Origin: Phycisphaerales bacterium
GTDB taxonomy: Bacteria; Planctomycetota; Phycisphaerae; Phycisphaerales; UBA1924
DNA length: 14,212 nucleotides
Reading direction: 5' to 3'
NCBI GenBank assembly: GCA_029260415.1
Contig: JAJDDH010000114.1
Location: 1-14,212, forward strand
Positions 13,681-14,212 of this stretch are shown piece by piece. Under the pieces are notes generated by a model. It saw nothing but the letters and a program-made list of their open reading frames with translations. It was not told the origin of the DNA and did no database searches. Made by a program: the position numbers and the translations under genes. The first letter of the stretch is position 1, and every line of letters begins with the position of its first letter.

Positions 13681-14212
13681 TCACGCCCGCCGCCGCCGGT
13701 CGTCCTTCTTGTTGAGCTCGATCGAGACCCCCCCGAGCAGGCGGACCGTCCCCAGCCCCAGCATGTCGCTGAGCGTGCGCACCGTCTCGGGCGTGAGCGC
13801 CACGCGCCGGTCCTCGCTGGGACGCAGCTCGATCCACGACTCGGGTGTCTCCACCAGCACGTCGATGGGCACCCGCTCGACCTCCTCGGGCGTCGGTCGC
13901 TCCGGGTCGCTCATGGCGCTGAGCTGTTCGATGACGCCCCGCCCGCTCCCGTTGAGCGTCTCGCTGCGCACGATCACGCGCAGGCGACCCTTCTCCAGGG
14001 GCGAGCCGTCCACCGGGGACATCTTGTCCACGATGATCTGCGGGTCGCCCCGCGAGTGGTCGATCCGCCCGAGGATGAACTTGGGCTGGTCGCTCTCGAG
14101 CAGGTGCCCGAACTTCGCGTAGCAGTCGGTGAACATCACCGCCTCGGCGCTGGCGCCGATGTCCTCGACCGTCAGGATCGCCATCTTCTGCCCCGCGCTC
14201 CGCCCGTTGCGC
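13681..14212 (-). CDS. dnaE: DNA polymerase III alpha subunit, C-terminal part (cut by window edge)
   Basis: Only the last 176 codons are visible; the frame has no stop up to the right edge and continues upstream of it. An internal ATG at 14184 is not the start, because family-like sequence (GRSAGQKMAILTVEDIGASAE) runs across it. This is the OB-fold region of bacterial DnaE, where a 'K-x-G-x-x-M-A-x-x-x-x-E-D-x-x-G-x-x-E' pattern is followed by FTDCYAKFGHLL and a 'G-R-I-D' strand. The remaining about 100 residues, with SWIELRPSEDRRVALTPE and a Lys/Arg-rich end, match the extreme C-terminal domain. DnaE is the replicative polymerase; whether this is DnaE1 or an error-prone paralogue cannot be told from this part. 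Convergent with the hydrolase-like gene. Confidence 0.85.
   Translation of the reverse strand, partial: RNGRSAGQKMAILTVEDIGASAEAVMFTDCYAKFGHLLESDQPKFILGRIDHSRGDPQIIVDKMSPVDGSPLEKGRLRVIVRSETLNGSGRGVIEQLSAMSDPERPTPEEVERVPIDVLVETPESWIELRPSEDRRVALTPETVRTLSDMLGLGTVRLLGGVSIELNKKDDRRRRA

Overview
The window reads as chromosomal DNA of a GC-rich bacterium with strong G/C preference at third codon positions. It most likely comes from the Planctomycetota, probably a Phycisphaerae-like lineage. That placement is inferred from a PEP-CTERM-type secreted protein with a Pro-Ala-Pro sorting tail, secreted proteins of unknown family, and the general style of the housekeeping genes. No rRNA or other phylogenetic marker is present to fix it. 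I see no tRNA, rRNA, CRISPR array, transposase, integrase or phage gene.

Layout. Positions 1-3883 (+ strand) form a surface-polysaccharide block: a PAPS-dependent sulfotransferase cut by the left edge, an O-antigen ligase/polymerase-like membrane protein with a His/Asp/Glu-rich tail, and a second polytopic protein resembling oligosaccharide repeat-unit polymerases. A 362-bp gene-free stretch (3884-4245) follows, with a locally AT-rich patch and a hairpin. Next is a divergent pair: a secreted LTxxQ-like helical protein (-, 4246-5202) and an Mrp/NBP35-type P-loop ATPase (+, 5353-6531). The ATPase overlaps tail to tail with a PEP-CTERM protein (-, 6524-7384), which is divergent from an AraC-family regulator (+, 7534-8487).

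A minus-strand run follows, transcribed in the order lipoprotein (10876-10106), pyrB (10094-9174), gmk (9134-8511). Its tight spacing suggests an operon joining nucleotide biosynthesis genes with a lipoprotein of unknown role. Divergent from it is ubiX (+, 11010-11651). An ArsR-like winged-helix regulator (-, 11681-12232) is divergent from a secreted serine-hydrolase-like protein with a C-terminal PDZ domain (+, 12375-13670). The short AT-rich spacer between these two carries repeats and a good -10 hexamer. The window ends inside the 3' part of a DnaE-type DNA polymerase III alpha gene (-, 13681 to beyond the right edge).

Functional reading. The first block probably polymerises and sulfates an extracellular glycan. 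PEP-CTERM proteins are known in other bacteria to be processed by exosortases in exopolysaccharide-producing organisms, but no exosortase gene is in this window. The remaining genes are mostly housekeeping (pyrimidine and guanine nucleotide synthesis, prenyl-FMN cofactor synthesis, replication) mixed with envelope proteins. The points most worth a second look are the serine-hydrolase homologue whose SxxK and YxN motifs are both altered, the Mrp protein without its C-terminal CxxC pair, the metal-ligand-rich tail on the polysaccharide ligase, and the repeat-containing regulator/hydrolase spacer.
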